Made by a program: the position numbers and the translations under genes
Shown here: positions 25,812-34,917 of the stretch, in pieces
How the letters are laid out: every line of letters starts with the position of its first letter
How positions within the stretch are numbered: the stretch's first letter is position 1
The notes under the pieces: model-generated
What the model was told of the DNA's origin: nothing
The model's database searches: none
What the model saw: only the letters and a program-made list of their open reading frames with translations
Source: a bacterium
GTDB taxonomy: Bacteria; Muiribacteriota; UBA9980
DNA: 49,210 nt
Reading direction: 5' to 3'
Assembly (NCBI GenBank): GCA_029571125.1
Contig: JAKPTH010000341.1
Coordinates: forward strand, 1-49,210

Positions 25812-28475
25812 TCATGCGATCCATCTTATTTTAAAACTGACCGGCGTCATTATGTCTTCGCGCCTGACAAGCCTTACTGCCGGAACCGCCGCGCAACGGT
25901 TATTCGCAAGAACTTTAGCGTAAATTCCGCCCTGGATTTCGCCAAGCTTGTCGGCGATCAATTCCGCCGCCTTCGCCAGGTCGATCTCTTCCGCGCCGGC
26001 TTTCGGCACGAGAGCGAGGGCCAGACGCGGATCGCCGTTTTCGGTTTCGTATCTGCTCATTTGGAATTCGCCGCTCAGCCTGTCGTTAAGATAATGCACC
26101 CTTTCGATAACGGTTTTAATCACGCCGACGGACAGCTTGCTGCCCATGAAGGTAAGGCCGTCTTTGCGGCCGCTGACTATCACGAAAGGTTTTTTATCCG
26201 CGCCGGCCGGATCGTAGCCGCGTTCAGACATCAATTTAAAAGGGTCAAGGCCGTTTTCTTTGACGAGCGCCATCATCTTATCGTAATCCATCACGAACCC
26301 GGCGTCGTTGGAACGGTATCTTATGAGCGGGACTATTCCAGGCCGCGTCATTACGAGCTCGCCGTCGACTTCTTCGATAAATATATCGGAAGGCGAATAT
26401 TGACATATAGTAGGCATGGTTTCATAGCCGAGTATTTTTTCCAGAAGGCCGTTTTCGTGAAGCAGCCGCTTTATGGCTATGCACAGCGGCGTTTCTTTTC
26501 CCACGCTGCGAAAATCCGTAGCGCCGTAGCCGGAGCTTATCGAAGTGAGGAACCCGTAAGGATATTCGAGCAGTTCGTTAATCCTGTCGCGGAAAGATTC
26601 GGAATAGCCTTCGCCTATAAGACGAAGCTTTATATTAAATTTTTGTATATCCACGCCTTCGGCCGCGAGCCTTTCAAGAATATTTTTAGCCGTCGGGCCG
26701 TATGAAAATAAAATAGTTTGTTTATAATACTTTGAAAATTCAGCTATAGCCTCCATGCATTCTTTTTCTTCACGGCCGGGCGTTATAAGCGTGATCGTTC
26801 CGGTCTCGATGCCGATCGCGCGAAGCACGTAGGCGAAAAGGGCACCGCTGAGGTTGCCGCCCATTAAAAGGCCCAGAACCACGAGCGTGGGAGTGGAGGA
26901 AATTTTATAGTTCCTGTCGAGTTCTTCGAACGTGCGCTTCCAGTAGCCTATTTCGGTTTCGCGCGAGCACGGCCAGTACACGTGTTTTCCAGAAGTCCCC
27001 GAGCTGTGCGCTATGAAGTGCGCTTTATCGAGCGCGCCGCCGGAGCACCTTTCGGTAATCGCGTAAGCGTTTATATACGACGGCTTGTCCATGAACGGAA
27101 GTTTTTTGAAATCGTCCGCGCTTTTTACCGCAGGCAGCCCGCCGCATGCGGTTTCAATAAATTTTTTATAAGCCGGCGTTTTTTCGACGGCCTGATTGTA
27201 AAACTCGACCGGGTCCACTTCTTTAGCGGCCGCAGCGGAGCATGAAGAGCCTATTTTAAGGTTCGTAAGCCCCCAGCCGGCGCCGGCGGGAACTTTTAGC
27301 GTGCCTTCGTGATATTCGGGCGAATCGGCTATATTTTCAACGAAATAAGGCGCCTGTGAAACATGGTCGCCCGGAAGGTCGATTTCTTCGCGCGCGCTGA
27401 AATGAACGTTGGCGGTCTTGCCCATGGCGGATTCGTGCATTCCGCCGCACCAGGCCGACACTTTATTTATACTGCACAGCCGGGCTATTTTGATGGCTTC
27501 CAGATAACCGCCGACGCGCGGCGGCTTAATATTTATTATGAGCTTCGAGACATCCGAATATTGCTTCCACAATTCGATCGCCTGTCTGGCGTGCGCCGCT
27601 GTCAAAATGCTTTCATCCATACAGATCGGCGTTTTGAGACCGGCCAGCGCCCTTGCGTGATCGTATATGTCGTCGTTCGGCCCCGGCTGTTCGATCATCA
27701 TAAGGTTGAATTCGTCGAGCCTTTTCAGCAGCCCGATATGCTCCGGATTGAATAAGTCGTAGGCGGCGTTAGCGTCAACCTGAAGCCTTATATGCGGATA
27801 ACGGGCCCTTATGGCGGCCACATATTCGATATCTTTTCCGGGTTTGATCTTCACCTTTATCCGGGCCGCTTTCATATGCTCGACGGCAGTTTCAATTTTT
27901 TTCATGAGCGCTTCTATGGTAGGTTCCAGCCCGACGCTGGTTCCGGCCTCCACCGTTTTTTTTACGCATCCCCATAACTCGGAAACTGAAACGCCGCGCA
28001 TCTTTGCCAGAGCGTCCCAGTATGCGCCTTCGACTCCCGCGCGGGCCATATTATGTCCGACCACCCATTTATAAAGCTTTATAAAAGAGCAGACGTCCGT
28101 AACGGCCGATTTCTTAGCGGCCGCTTCGTCGAGCGACGATATTATATAGCCCAGGGCGGTTTCTACGCTTTTATGGCATTCGTAATCGTACCAGGGCGCC
28201 GAAAGCGGCGAGCACTCGCCTATTCCGCAAATAACGCTTCCGTCGGCCCTGCGGAAAGTGATTTCCGGATACAGCCTCACCAGAGAGTCGAAGCGGCCGA
28301 AAGAAGTTTCAAAAGGTATGCAAAGTTTCATCTCACGCTTGTGGACCGTAACTTTTTGTATAAAAAGCGGTTCGGTATTTTCAAAAATGCCGAGCTCTTT
28401 CAGGCCAAGATTTTTCTCATTGACTTCACCTGCATAACCGCAGTTTCCGGCTTTATTAGTTTTATCGAAAGCCAT
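25812..28475 (-). CDS. Enolase-superfamily (MenC/dipeptide epimerase-like) enzyme fused to a PaaK-like adenylate-forming ligase
   Basis: 887 aa. Residues 40-405 are a complete muconate-lactonising subgroup enolase fold. The acid-base Lys pair is K209/K211 (KVKIKPG), metal ligands are D234 (VDANAAY), E262 (MIEQPG) and D287 (CMDES), and the second base is K317 (INIKPP). The C-terminal GGMHESAMGKTANVHF and DLPGDHVSQAPYF resemble o-succinylbenzoate synthase/N-succinylamino-acid racemase. Residues 420-880 resemble phenylacetate-CoA ligase (PaaK), with the ATP loop SSGTSGK at 491-497 and GYGATDF. The active sites look intact. AAGGAG precedes the ATG. Racemising or dehydrating an acid and activating it is plausible; the product is unknown. 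Confidence 0.75.
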   Translation of the reverse strand: MAFDKTNKAGNCGYAGEVNEKNLGLKELGIFENTEPLFIQKVTVHKREMKLCIPFETSFGRFDSLVRLYPEITFRRADGSVICGIGECSPLSAPWYDYECHKSVETALGYIISSLDEAAAKKSAVTDVCSFIKLYKWVVGHNMARAGVEGAYWDALAKMRGVSVSELWGCVKKTVEAGTSVGLEPTIEALMKKIETAVEHMKAARIKVKIKPGKDIEYVAAIRARYPHIRLQVDANAAYDLFNPEHIGLLKRLDEFNLMMIEQPGPNDDIYDHARALAGLKTPICMDESILTAAHARQAIELWKQYSDVSKLIINIKPPRVGGYLEAIKIARLCSINKVSAWCGGMHESAMGKTANVHFSAREEIDLPGDHVSQAPYFVENIADSPEYHEGTLKVPAGAGWGLTNLKIGSSCSAAAAKEVDPVEFYNQAVEKTPAYKKFIETACGGLPAVKSADDFKKLPFMDKPSYINAYAITERCSGGALDKAHFIAHSSGTSGKHVYWPCSRETEIGYWKRTFEELDRNYKISSTPTLVVLGLLMGGNLSGALFAYVLRAIGIETGTITLITPGREEKECMEAIAEFSKYYKQTILFSYGPTAKNILERLAAEGVDIQKFNIKLRLIGEGYSESFRDRINELLEYPYGFLTSISSGYGATDFRSVGKETPLCIAIKRLLHENGLLEKILGYETMPTICQYSPSDIFIEEVDGELVMTRPGIVPLIRYRSNDAGFVMDYDKMMALVKENGLDPFKLMSERGYDPAGADKKPFVIVSGRKDGLTFMGSKLSVGVIKTVIERVHYLNDRLSGEFQMSRYETENGDPRLALALVPKAGAEEIDLAKAAELIADKLGEIQGGIYAKVLANNRCAAVPAVRLVRREDIMTPVSFKIRWIA

Positions 28476-28503
28476 TTAAAAACTCCTTGTATTATAATTT
28501 TTA

Positions 28504-29343
28504 TTAAGCGAAAAGCAGAAGGCTTCCCGACATTACAACCATGCCGGAAATAAGCCCGTATATGGCGATATGGTGCTCGCCGTATTTTTCGGCCGTAGGC
28601 AGAAGCTCGTCAAGCGATATATAAACCATTATGCCCGCCACGGCCGCGAACACATATCCGAACAGGGCATCGCTGAAAAAATTCAAGAGCAGAAAATATC
28701 CGATAATCGCTCCCAGCGGCTCTGAAAGGCCAGACATGAACGAATACATGAATGCTTTACGCCTGCTCTTGGTGGCGTAGTATATGGGAACGGAAACGGC
28801 GATTCCTTCGGGAATGTTATGGATCGCTATAGCCACGGCTATGCTTATGCCTATGCCCGGCTCCTGCAGGCCGCCTATAAAAGTGGCCAGGCCCTCGGGA
28901 AAGTTGTGTATCGCTATGGCAAGGGCAGAAAACATGCCCATTCTCAGAAGGTGTTTGCTTTTCGCCTCTTCTCTGGCGATCTTTAGTTGGTCTTCGCTGC
29001 ATTCAGCGCACATATCATCCATAAATTCGGTTTCGTGAGGGTTTTCGTAAGAAGGAACCAGTTTGTCTATAAGCGCTATAATAGCCATTCCGGCAAAAAA
29101 CGAAAGCACGGTAAGAGAATAGCCGGTTTTGGGGCCGTAAACCGATATAAGCGAAGTTTTCGCCTTTACGAAAATCTCCACGAACGATACATATATCATG
29201 ACCCCGGCGGAAAAGCCGAGCGAACCAGAAAGGAAGCGCGGATCGAATTTTTTGGCAAAAAACGCGATCGCGCTGCCAATGCCGGTTGAAAGGCCGGCGA
29301 AAATAGTTAGTCCTAAAGCGAATAAAACATTTTCTGTATTCAT
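28504..29343 (-). CDS. zupT: ZIP-family divalent metal transporter (ZupT-like)
   Basis: 279 aa with eight hydrophobic segments. The two intramembrane metal-site motifs are HNFPEGLATF and HNIPEGIAVSVPIYYA, diagnostic of ZIP transporters. A short cytosolic loop (about residues 100-130, MDDMCAECSEDQ) carries Cys/Asp/Glu residues that may sense metal. It imports Zn(II), and in ZupT also Fe, Mn or Co. It lies between the peptidase gene (16 nt) and the fusion enzyme (28 nt), so is probably co-transcribed with both. Confidence 0.9.
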   Translation of the reverse strand: MNTENVLFALGLTIFAGLSTGIGSAIAFFAKKFDPRFLSGSLGFSAGVMIYVSFVEIFVKAKTSLISVYGPKTGYSLTVLSFFAGMAIIALIDKLVPSYENPHETEFMDDMCAECSEDQLKIAREEAKSKHLLRMGMFSALAIAIHNFPEGLATFIGGLQEPGIGISIAVAIAIHNIPEGIAVSVPIYYATKSRRKAFMYSFMSGLSEPLGAIIGYFLLLNFFSDALFGYVFAAVAGIMVYISLDELLPTAEKYGEHHIAIYGLISGMVVMSGSLLLFA

Positions 29344-29359
29344 TTGACTCTCTTTCAGG

Positions 29360-31201
29360 CTATTTTACTTTAAGCGGCAGATAAGGATCGCCTAAAAGGT
29401 TGAGCTCGAAAAATACCCAGCGCGTGGTGCCGTGGCCCATGAATTTTACGTTGGCTTCTTTTGAAGCCTGGTTTGCGTCGCCAAGGCGGTTTTTGCCGAG
29501 GGCGAACAGGGCGTTGGTGAACTGGCGGTGGAAATACTGCGACGCGCCGCGGCATGAAACGGATGCGTCCGGATCGGGATCTTCGGGTCCGAGGCCGTAA
29601 GAAGAGTTTCCGATAACGGCGTAAGAGCCGGCCGGCGAAGTCACATGAGCCGAAAGTATGCAGTTTCTATCGGTAAAGCGGCCGCAGTAGCAGCCCTGGG
29701 TGTAAAGAAGGTAATAACGGCTATTGGCCAGCCTGCTAAGGCCGCTTGAATAAAGGCGCATATTGCTGGTGACGCTCGAATGGCCTATGTGGTTGAGTAT
29801 GTATATTCCGCCGTTTATAGCGTTGATAATATCGGCAGATGACCACTTTTTATCCTGATCGAAAAGATAGGCGCGCGGGTAATCCGCCGGATATCCCGCG
29901 GTGGTAAAACCGTGAACCGTGGCGCCGTTTTCGATCTCTTTCATATACGTTTTGCCCCATATTCCGGGAAAGAGGCTTTCGCCGCAGAAAAACGCCTTTC
30001 CGGTTTCGCCTTCGTAATAGCCATAGGCGGCGATGTTTTTCTTTAAAAAGTTAGCGAGAGCGGCCGCGGTATCGGCGGGAACCCTTCCTACGGATAATTC
30101 CGAAAACATGTCTATATCTCCGCCGTTAAGGCCGTCGGCCGGATCGCCGTATATTCCGTCTTTATTTTCATCGAAAGTGCCGTCGAGGTTGCAATAGTAA
30201 ACGTCGCCCGGAAGCAGCTGGTCGAAATTATCTTTTTCCCACTTGAAAGCCGCATGAAGTTTTCTGACCGGAATCACGGGGTTAGCGTCCATGGAACCGC
30301 CCGCCAGCAGAACGTATTTGACGCCGCTTTCGTTATAACGCTTTCTGAGATAGTTTCTTAATTTATCGGCGCCGTCGCGGCCTTCCGATGACGAAAGGAT
30401 ATCTTCTATGAGAGCGATTTCGGTTTTAAGGCCTTTTTCATTCAGGAATTTAGAAAATTTCTGGAAATTGTATTCTTCGGCGGAAGCCGCGAGAGCCTTT
30501 GAAGTTACGATAAGATAATCAACCGGAGCCTTTTTAGAGATTTTTACGGCTTTATAACCGCTAATATCGCCCGGATTGTCCACGAGGGATTTAACGTATT
30601 CGCGGTCGCTTTCGATATCGCGCACCACGGCGGCCGTAGAGCTTTTTTTAGCCGGCTTAAGGCCGTATGAAAGCACCGTGCGGGTGTAGTAATAAACTTT
30701 CCCCGTTTCGGCCTGATACATAACGGGGTTGATGTTCAAAACGAGAATTTTATAACCGCGCGCGCTCTGGATAGACATATTCGCCATTACGCCGGCCGGA
30801 TAAATTCCGGAGTAACTGTATTTAAATGCAGGCGCTTTGCCGCCGTTCATCAAAGCGTCGGTTTTTCTTTTTTCGGCGGCCTGCTTTTCGAAGGAAAGCG
30901 GAATGTTATACGCTACGGGCCTCAGTAAGTATTCGCCTTTAATTTCAGTTAAGTTTAAGGGAGTCACCCTGACGTTTTCGGCTACGAATCCCTGCGGCAG
31001 AAGTATGGATACGGGCTTGAAAGGAAGCGCCGGCATGGCGGGTTCGATGGTAAGCGGAAGGCCGTCTAAAGATATGTCGTAGTAACTGCCGGACTTTACA
31101 AGTTTCGGAGCGTTGAAATCATAGACTACCTCTTCGGCGAATGCCGCGCCCGTACAAATAAACATCAAAATAAACGCGATTAGTAAAACCGTTTTTTTCA
31201 T
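29360..31201 (-). CDS. Secreted gingipain-type (peptidase C25) cysteine protease
   Basis: 613 aa. A signal peptide (residues 1-22, ending AFAE) is followed by a propeptide-like beta-rich region to about 225. The catalytic domain starts DYLIVTSKAL. The catalytic His is in ILNHIGHSS and the nucleophile Cys in LLYTQGCYCGRF, separated by the short spacing typical of C25. DGIYGDP (Ca-binding-like) and SVGRVPADTAAAL are also typical. No type IX secretion C-terminal domain is seen: the protein ends NLLGDPYLPLKVK, so it is probably exported to the periplasm or anchored otherwise. It is first in the leftward operon. Confidence 0.82.
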   Translation of the reverse strand: MKKTVLLIAFILMFICTGAAFAEEVVYDFNAPKLVKSGSYYDISLDGLPLTIEPAMPALPFKPVSILLPQGFVAENVRVTPLNLTEIKGEYLLRPVAYNIPLSFEKQAAEKRKTDALMNGGKAPAFKYSYSGIYPAGVMANMSIQSARGYKILVLNINPVMYQAETGKVYYYTRTVLSYGLKPAKKSSTAAVVRDIESDREYVKSLVDNPGDISGYKAVKISKKAPVDYLIVTSKALAASAEEYNFQKFSKFLNEKGLKTEIALIEDILSSSEGRDGADKLRNYLRKRYNESGVKYVLLAGGSMDANPVIPVRKLHAAFKWEKDNFDQLLPGDVYYCNLDGTFDENKDGIYGDPADGLNGGDIDMFSELSVGRVPADTAAALANFLKKNIAAYGYYEGETGKAFFCGESLFPGIWGKTYMKEIENGATVHGFTTAGYPADYPRAYLFDQDKKWSSADIINAINGGIYILNHIGHSSVTSNMRLYSSGLSRLANSRYYLLYTQGCYCGRFTDRNCILSAHVTSPAGSYAVIGNSSYGLGPEDPDPDASVSCRGASQYFHRQFTNALFALGKNRLGDANQASKEANVKFMGHGTTRWVFFELNLLGDPYLPLKVK

Positions 31202-31389
31202 ACTTCATACCCCTTTTCATATTATAAATCATAAATTTCAGATTTGCTTATTTAACTGAGTTTATTTTAATCCATTAAGCACATATTTTTATCTATTACA
31301 TTCTATATAATTTATAACTAAAAATCAACGATTATTAATATAAATTTTGTCGGTTTTCTCTTCTTTTTTATTTCGCGAGCGAAATAAAA

Positions 31390-31418
31390 TTCAATATTTT
31401 TTTTAAATATGTTATAAT
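31390..31418 (+). promoter_or_regulatory. Promoter for the FIST-cyclase operon
   Basis: A perfect TATAAT at 31413-31418 with a poor -35 (TTCAAT, 31390-31395) at 17 nt. The surrounding 31202-31446 is AT-rich and otherwise empty apart from the divergent start of the peptidase operon. Confidence 0.4.
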
Positions 31419-31464
31419 TGTAGGCGAATAGATTTTAATAAACAACATGAAAGGCGGAACTGTC

Positions 31465-32610
31465 ATGCTTAAAGCAGCGGTAGGCCACAGCGAATACTTC
31501 GACGCGAAAGACGCGGCCGAAGAATTGATCGCGCAATGCGAAGAAGCGCTCGAAGGCGCGAAACCTTCGGCGGGAATGCTCTTCGCCGCGCCAAGCTGCG
31601 AATACGCCGATTTATTAAAACTCGTCAACGCCAGATACGAGGGCATCGAGCTTATCGGCGCGACTTCCGACGGAGAAATATCTTCCTGCGGCTCTTTCAA
31701 AGAAGACTCGTCGCTTCTGGTCCTTTTCGCGTCGGACGAAGTTGAAATAAAAGCCGGAATAGGGACGGGCGCGTCACTTGACACTACGGCCGCGGCCCAA
31801 AACGCGCTTCAGACGGCGCGAAAAAACCTGACGAAGCCGGCGGCGCTCTGCGTCGCTCTGCCGGACGTAACTTCCATGAACGGAGTGCACCTCGCCGACT
31901 GCCTCAACGACGCGGCGGGCGCAAGCGCCGTGGTTATAGGCGGCGGAGCTTCGGCGCAGGGCGGAGTTAAAAAAACCTTCCAGTTCCATAAAAACGATAT
32001 ATTTACGGATTCGATCGCGGTCCTGGTTTTCAGCGAACCTGTAAAGTTTTCGTTCGGCGCGGCCAGCGGCTGGAAGGCCGTCGGAAACAGAAAAACAGTC
32101 ACCAGATCGCAGCGAAATATAATCCATGAAATAGACGCAAAACCCGCGTCCGAATTTTATTCCAATTACTTCGACGGCGCCACCGGCGTTCTCGGCGGAG
32201 AATTTCCCATGATGATATTCGAAGAAGGCGAAAATATTCCTTATATCAGGGCCGTGATACAGGTGGACTGCGGCGGCGGAACCATAAAGGCCGCCGGCGA
32301 CGTAAAAGAAGGAACGAGCGTGCAGTTCGCCGAGGCCGGACGCGACGAAATAATAGACGGCGCCGGTGAGTCCATAGAAATGGCCGTTAAAAATTTTAAA
32401 GGCCGGCCTGAATTTTTATTAGTTTTTTCCTGCGCGGCCCGAAAAAATATACTGGGAACCAAAACCGGGCTCGAGTTCGAAGCGCTTAAAAACGCAGCGC
32501 CCCGGATCGCCGGATTTTATACTTACGGCGAAATTGGGCCGCTGGGGCCCGGAAAACCGGCGAAGTTCCACAATGCCACCATAATAACGCTTTTAATGGG
32601 AGTCGATTAA
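31465..32610 (+). CDS. FIST sensory-domain protein
   Basis: 381 aa from the ATG at 31465 (GGCGGA 6 nt upstream); another ATG at 31447 lacks a ribosome-binding site. MLKAAVGHSEYFDAKDAAEELIAQ and GIELIGATSDGEIS are the FIST N-domain. VFSEPVKFSFGAASGWKAVG and NYFDGATGVLGGEFPMMIFE mark the FIST C-domain, ending FYTYGEIGPLGPGKPAKFHNATIITLLMG. FIST domains are thought to bind small ligands such as amino acids and are usually fused to a signalling output. Here the output, a nucleotide cyclase, is a separate gene 15 nt downstream. Confidence 0.85.
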   Translation: MLKAAVGHSEYFDAKDAAEELIAQCEEALEGAKPSAGMLFAAPSCEYADLLKLVNARYEGIELIGATSDGEISSCGSFKEDSSLLVLFASDEVEIKAGIGTGASLDTTAAAQNALQTARKNLTKPAALCVALPDVTSMNGVHLADCLNDAAGASAVVIGGGASAQGGVKKTFQFHKNDIFTDSIAVLVFSEPVKFSFGAASGWKAVGNRKTVTRSQRNIIHEIDAKPASEFYSNYFDGATGVLGGEFPMMIFEEGENIPYIRAVIQVDCGGGTIKAAGDVKEGTSVQFAEAGRDEIIDGAGESIEMAVKNFKGRPEFLLVFSCAARKNILGTKTGLEFEALKNAAPRIAGFYTYGEIGPLGPGKPAKFHNATIITLLMGVD

Positions 32611-32625
32611 CTCGCCGGAGCGCTT

Positions 32626-33492
32626 ATGAACGAAGAAACCGATATAAACATTATAAAATTGGAAAAACAAATAAAGGTCATACGTCAAAAGCTCGAGCGA
32701 AGCGAGACTAACCGCGCCATCCTTGAAGACGTAAAAGACGCCAACCAGAAACTGCTTAAAAAGGTCAACCTCGAAGTAGAAGAAGCGCGCGCCACCATAG
32801 AACGCCAGAACGAAGAATTAGTCAAACTTTACGCCGAACTGGAAATAGAAAAGCAAAAAGCGGAAAACCTCTTATTGAACATACTTCCTTTCAAAATCGC
32901 CGGCGAACTCAAGGCCGCCGGAAAAGTGACGGCCGTTTATTTCGAGTCCGCCACCGTACTTTTCACCGACATAGTCGGCTTCACTAAAATGTCGAAACTG
33001 CTCGACGAAAAAAGGCTCGTAGAAGCGCTCGACGACTGCTTCTGCGCGTTCGACGAAATAGTTAAAAAGCGCGGGCTGGAAAAGATCAAAACCATCGGCG
33101 ACAGCTATATGTGCGCGGGCGGCCTGCCGGAAACCAATTCCACCCATCCTTTCGACGCGGTTATGGCCGCGCTTGAAATGCAGGATGCGGTTTCCGAAAG
33201 AAAACGTAAAAAAGCCTCGGCGGGCGAATTTTATTGGGATATACGCCTCGGAATACACACGGGGCCTTTGATAGCCGGCGTGGTCGGCAAAAACAAGTTC
33301 GCTTACGACGTATGGGGCACGACGGTGAACACGGCCTCTAGAATGGAATCCAGCGGCGAAGCCGGCCGGATCAATATATCGGGCGCAACTTATGAGTTGG
33401 TGAAAGACCGCTTCACAACCGAGCCGCGAGGAAAAGTCCTGGCTAAAAATATGGGCGAAATAGAAATGTATTTCGTCAACGGCGTAAAATAA
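32626..33492 (+). CDS. Class III adenylate cyclase with N-terminal coiled coil
   Basis: 288 aa. Residues 5-85 form a long heptad-rich coiled coil leading into a cyclase transducer-like segment (ENLLLNILPFKIAGELKAAGKV). The class III domain holds the first metal-binding Asp in VLFTDIVGFTKM, the second in IKTIGDSYMCAG, and the purine-selecting Lys-Asp pair (K before TIGD; D in AYDVWGTTVNTASRM), predicting cAMP rather than cGMP. The transition-state Arg is in the last motif. It has no membrane segment and sits in an operon with the FIST protein, which probably regulates it. Confidence 0.88.
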   Translation: MNEETDINIIKLEKQIKVIRQKLERSETNRAILEDVKDANQKLLKKVNLEVEEARATIERQNEELVKLYAELEIEKQKAENLLLNILPFKIAGELKAAGKVTAVYFESATVLFTDIVGFTKMSKLLDEKRLVEALDDCFCAFDEIVKKRGLEKIKTIGDSYMCAGGLPETNSTHPFDAVMAALEMQDAVSERKRKKASAGEFYWDIRLGIHTGPLIAGVVGKNKFAYDVWGTTVNTASRMESSGEAGRINISGATYELVKDRFTTEPRGKVLAKNMGEIEMYFVNGVK

Positions 33493-34105
33493 ATGAGGCG
33501 CTTTCTCATTTCGTGTGAATAAACACGATTTTTATCATTAAATCCCTTTAAATATTGTATTTCCATTTTTCGATAAGGGAAGGCAAGTCGCCAACGGCCA
33601 CTTCCTTGCCTTGAAATCCCTTCCAACCCCGGATCGGCCTGACGCTTTATTTCTGCATATCGCCGGCTTTTTACAGCCGCTTTAATCCGGTCCGCTTTTT
33701 TAGTGAATCGCTAAAATTTATTTACGCCTTCATTCTTTATTCTTCTTACATCTTTGTCTTTTCATATCTTATATTTTGTTGTTTTTCTCCGCTCCGCTCT
33801 TTTTTGCAGACGCGCGGTTAAGCGCTCGTCAGCGCTGCGATAATGGCTTTCTGGCAGATCAAGACGGAGTTTTTTATTGGCTTTTTGTAATCGCTTAATT
33901 AAAAAGACTTTATTTGCTTTTTATTAAGATATAAATAATAAAAATAAATGCGCTGATAAAAAATCAAAAATTGTTATTGACAATAGAAAAATTTAATGTT
34001 AAAATCAATAATAAGAATCATTACTAATAAGTTTTAAAAATAAAGGCTTAAAAAGTTCTAAAAGCGCTATGGTGCGCATAAAATCAATATAAAGGAGAAT
34101 TTTAA
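33493..34105. other. Large intergenic region with inverted repeats and the peroxiredoxin control region
   Basis: No convincing gene was found. A 7-bp hairpin AAATGAG/CTCATTT sits right at the cyclase stop (33490-33512), without a T-run. A longer structure pairs AAGGCAAG with CTTGCCTT near 33573-33622. An AGCGCT-cgtc-AGCGCT repeat lies near 33823. The rightmost 140 nt hold the promoter and Fur-like box of the peroxiredoxin gene. Confidence 0.5.
33977..34025 (+). promoter_or_regulatory. Peroxiredoxin promoter with Fur/PerR-like box
   Basis: TTGACA (33977-33982), 17-nt spacer, TAAAAT (34000-34005). Immediately downstream, 34007-34025 (AATAATAAGAATCATTACT) matches the classic 19-bp Fur box at 14 of 19 positions. 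A repressor there would cover the transcription start. The Fur/PerR-like gene at 36392 is the obvious candidate. Confidence 0.6.
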
Positions 34106-34834
34106 ATGACAAATGAAACATTAAAACAACCCGTAATCGAATCCATGCCGCGCATAGGCGACAAAGCGCCTTCATTCAAAGCCGTCACCACTCAGGGCGA
34201 GATCGTTTTTCCCGAACAGTATCAGGGCAGCTGGGTAATTTTATTCAGCCATCCCGCCGATTTCACGCCCGTATGCACGTCAGAATTCATGACGTTCGCG
34301 ACGCTGGAAAACCAGTTCGCCGAAGTCAACTGCAAGCTGGTGGGCCTTTCCGTTGACGGATTATACAGCCATATCGCGTGGCTGAGGACTATAAAAGAAA
34401 AAATCGAATATAAAGGCATGAAAAACGTGGAAGTTAAATTTCCGCTTATCGAAGATATAACAATGGAAGTCGCCAAAAAATACGGCATGATGCAGCCCGG
34501 CGAAAGCTCCACTAAAGCCGTCCGCGCGGTTTTCGTAATCGACCCCAGGGGAATAATCCGCGCGATAATTTACTATCCGCTCAGCCTCGGCAGGAATTTC
34601 GACGAACTTTACAGAGTGGTCGTCGCGCTCCAGACGGCCGACGAATTTAAAGTGGCCACCCCGGCCGACTGGCGTCCGGGCGACGATGTGATAGTCCCCC
34701 CGGCGGGCTCGTGCGGAGTGGCGAAAGAGCGCATGGAAGGCAAAGACGACATAAAATGCTACGACTGGTTCTTCTGCACTAAAAAAATCGATAAAACCAA
34801 AGTGATGGGCGCTATTAAAAAAGCGGGCAAATAA
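34106..34834 (+). CDS. Peroxiredoxin, Prx6/archaeal-type
   Basis: 242 aa, the length of Prx6-subfamily enzymes that reduce hydrogen peroxide and alkyl peroxides. The peroxidatic Cys57 is in PADFTPVCTSE (Thr54, Pro50). An Arg in the C-terminal half (VRAVFVIDPRG) completes the site. The extended C-terminus ends KCYDWFFCTKK, with Cys218 and Cys224, the arrangement of archaeal-type enzymes that use C-terminal cysteines for resolution. AAAGGAG precedes the ATG. It has its own promoter and a strong terminator, so is monocistronic and probably peroxide- or iron-regulated. Confidence 0.92.
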   Translation: MTNETLKQPVIESMPRIGDKAPSFKAVTTQGEIVFPEQYQGSWVILFSHPADFTPVCTSEFMTFATLENQFAEVNCKLVGLSVDGLYSHIAWLRTIKEKIEYKGMKNVEVKFPLIEDITMEVAKKYGMMQPGESSTKAVRAVFVIDPRGIIRAIIYYPLSLGRNFDELYRVVVALQTADEFKVATPADWRPGDDVIVPPAGSCGVAKERMEGKDDIKCYDWFFCTKKIDKTKVMGAIKKAGK

Positions 34835-34872
34835 CCGGCAGCTTACAGCCGTTAAGTCCGCCGATTAAATTT

Positions 34873-34899
34873 AAAGGCCGCAGCGATGCGGCCTTTTTT
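34873..34899 (+). terminator. Rho-independent terminator after the peroxiredoxin gene
   Basis: A perfect 10-bp stem, AAAGGCCGCA (34873-34882) with TGCGGCCTTT (34887-34896), a GCGA tetraloop and a run of six T. Confidence 0.9.
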
Positions 34900-34917
34900 C
34901 AAAATCGCAATAATCGA

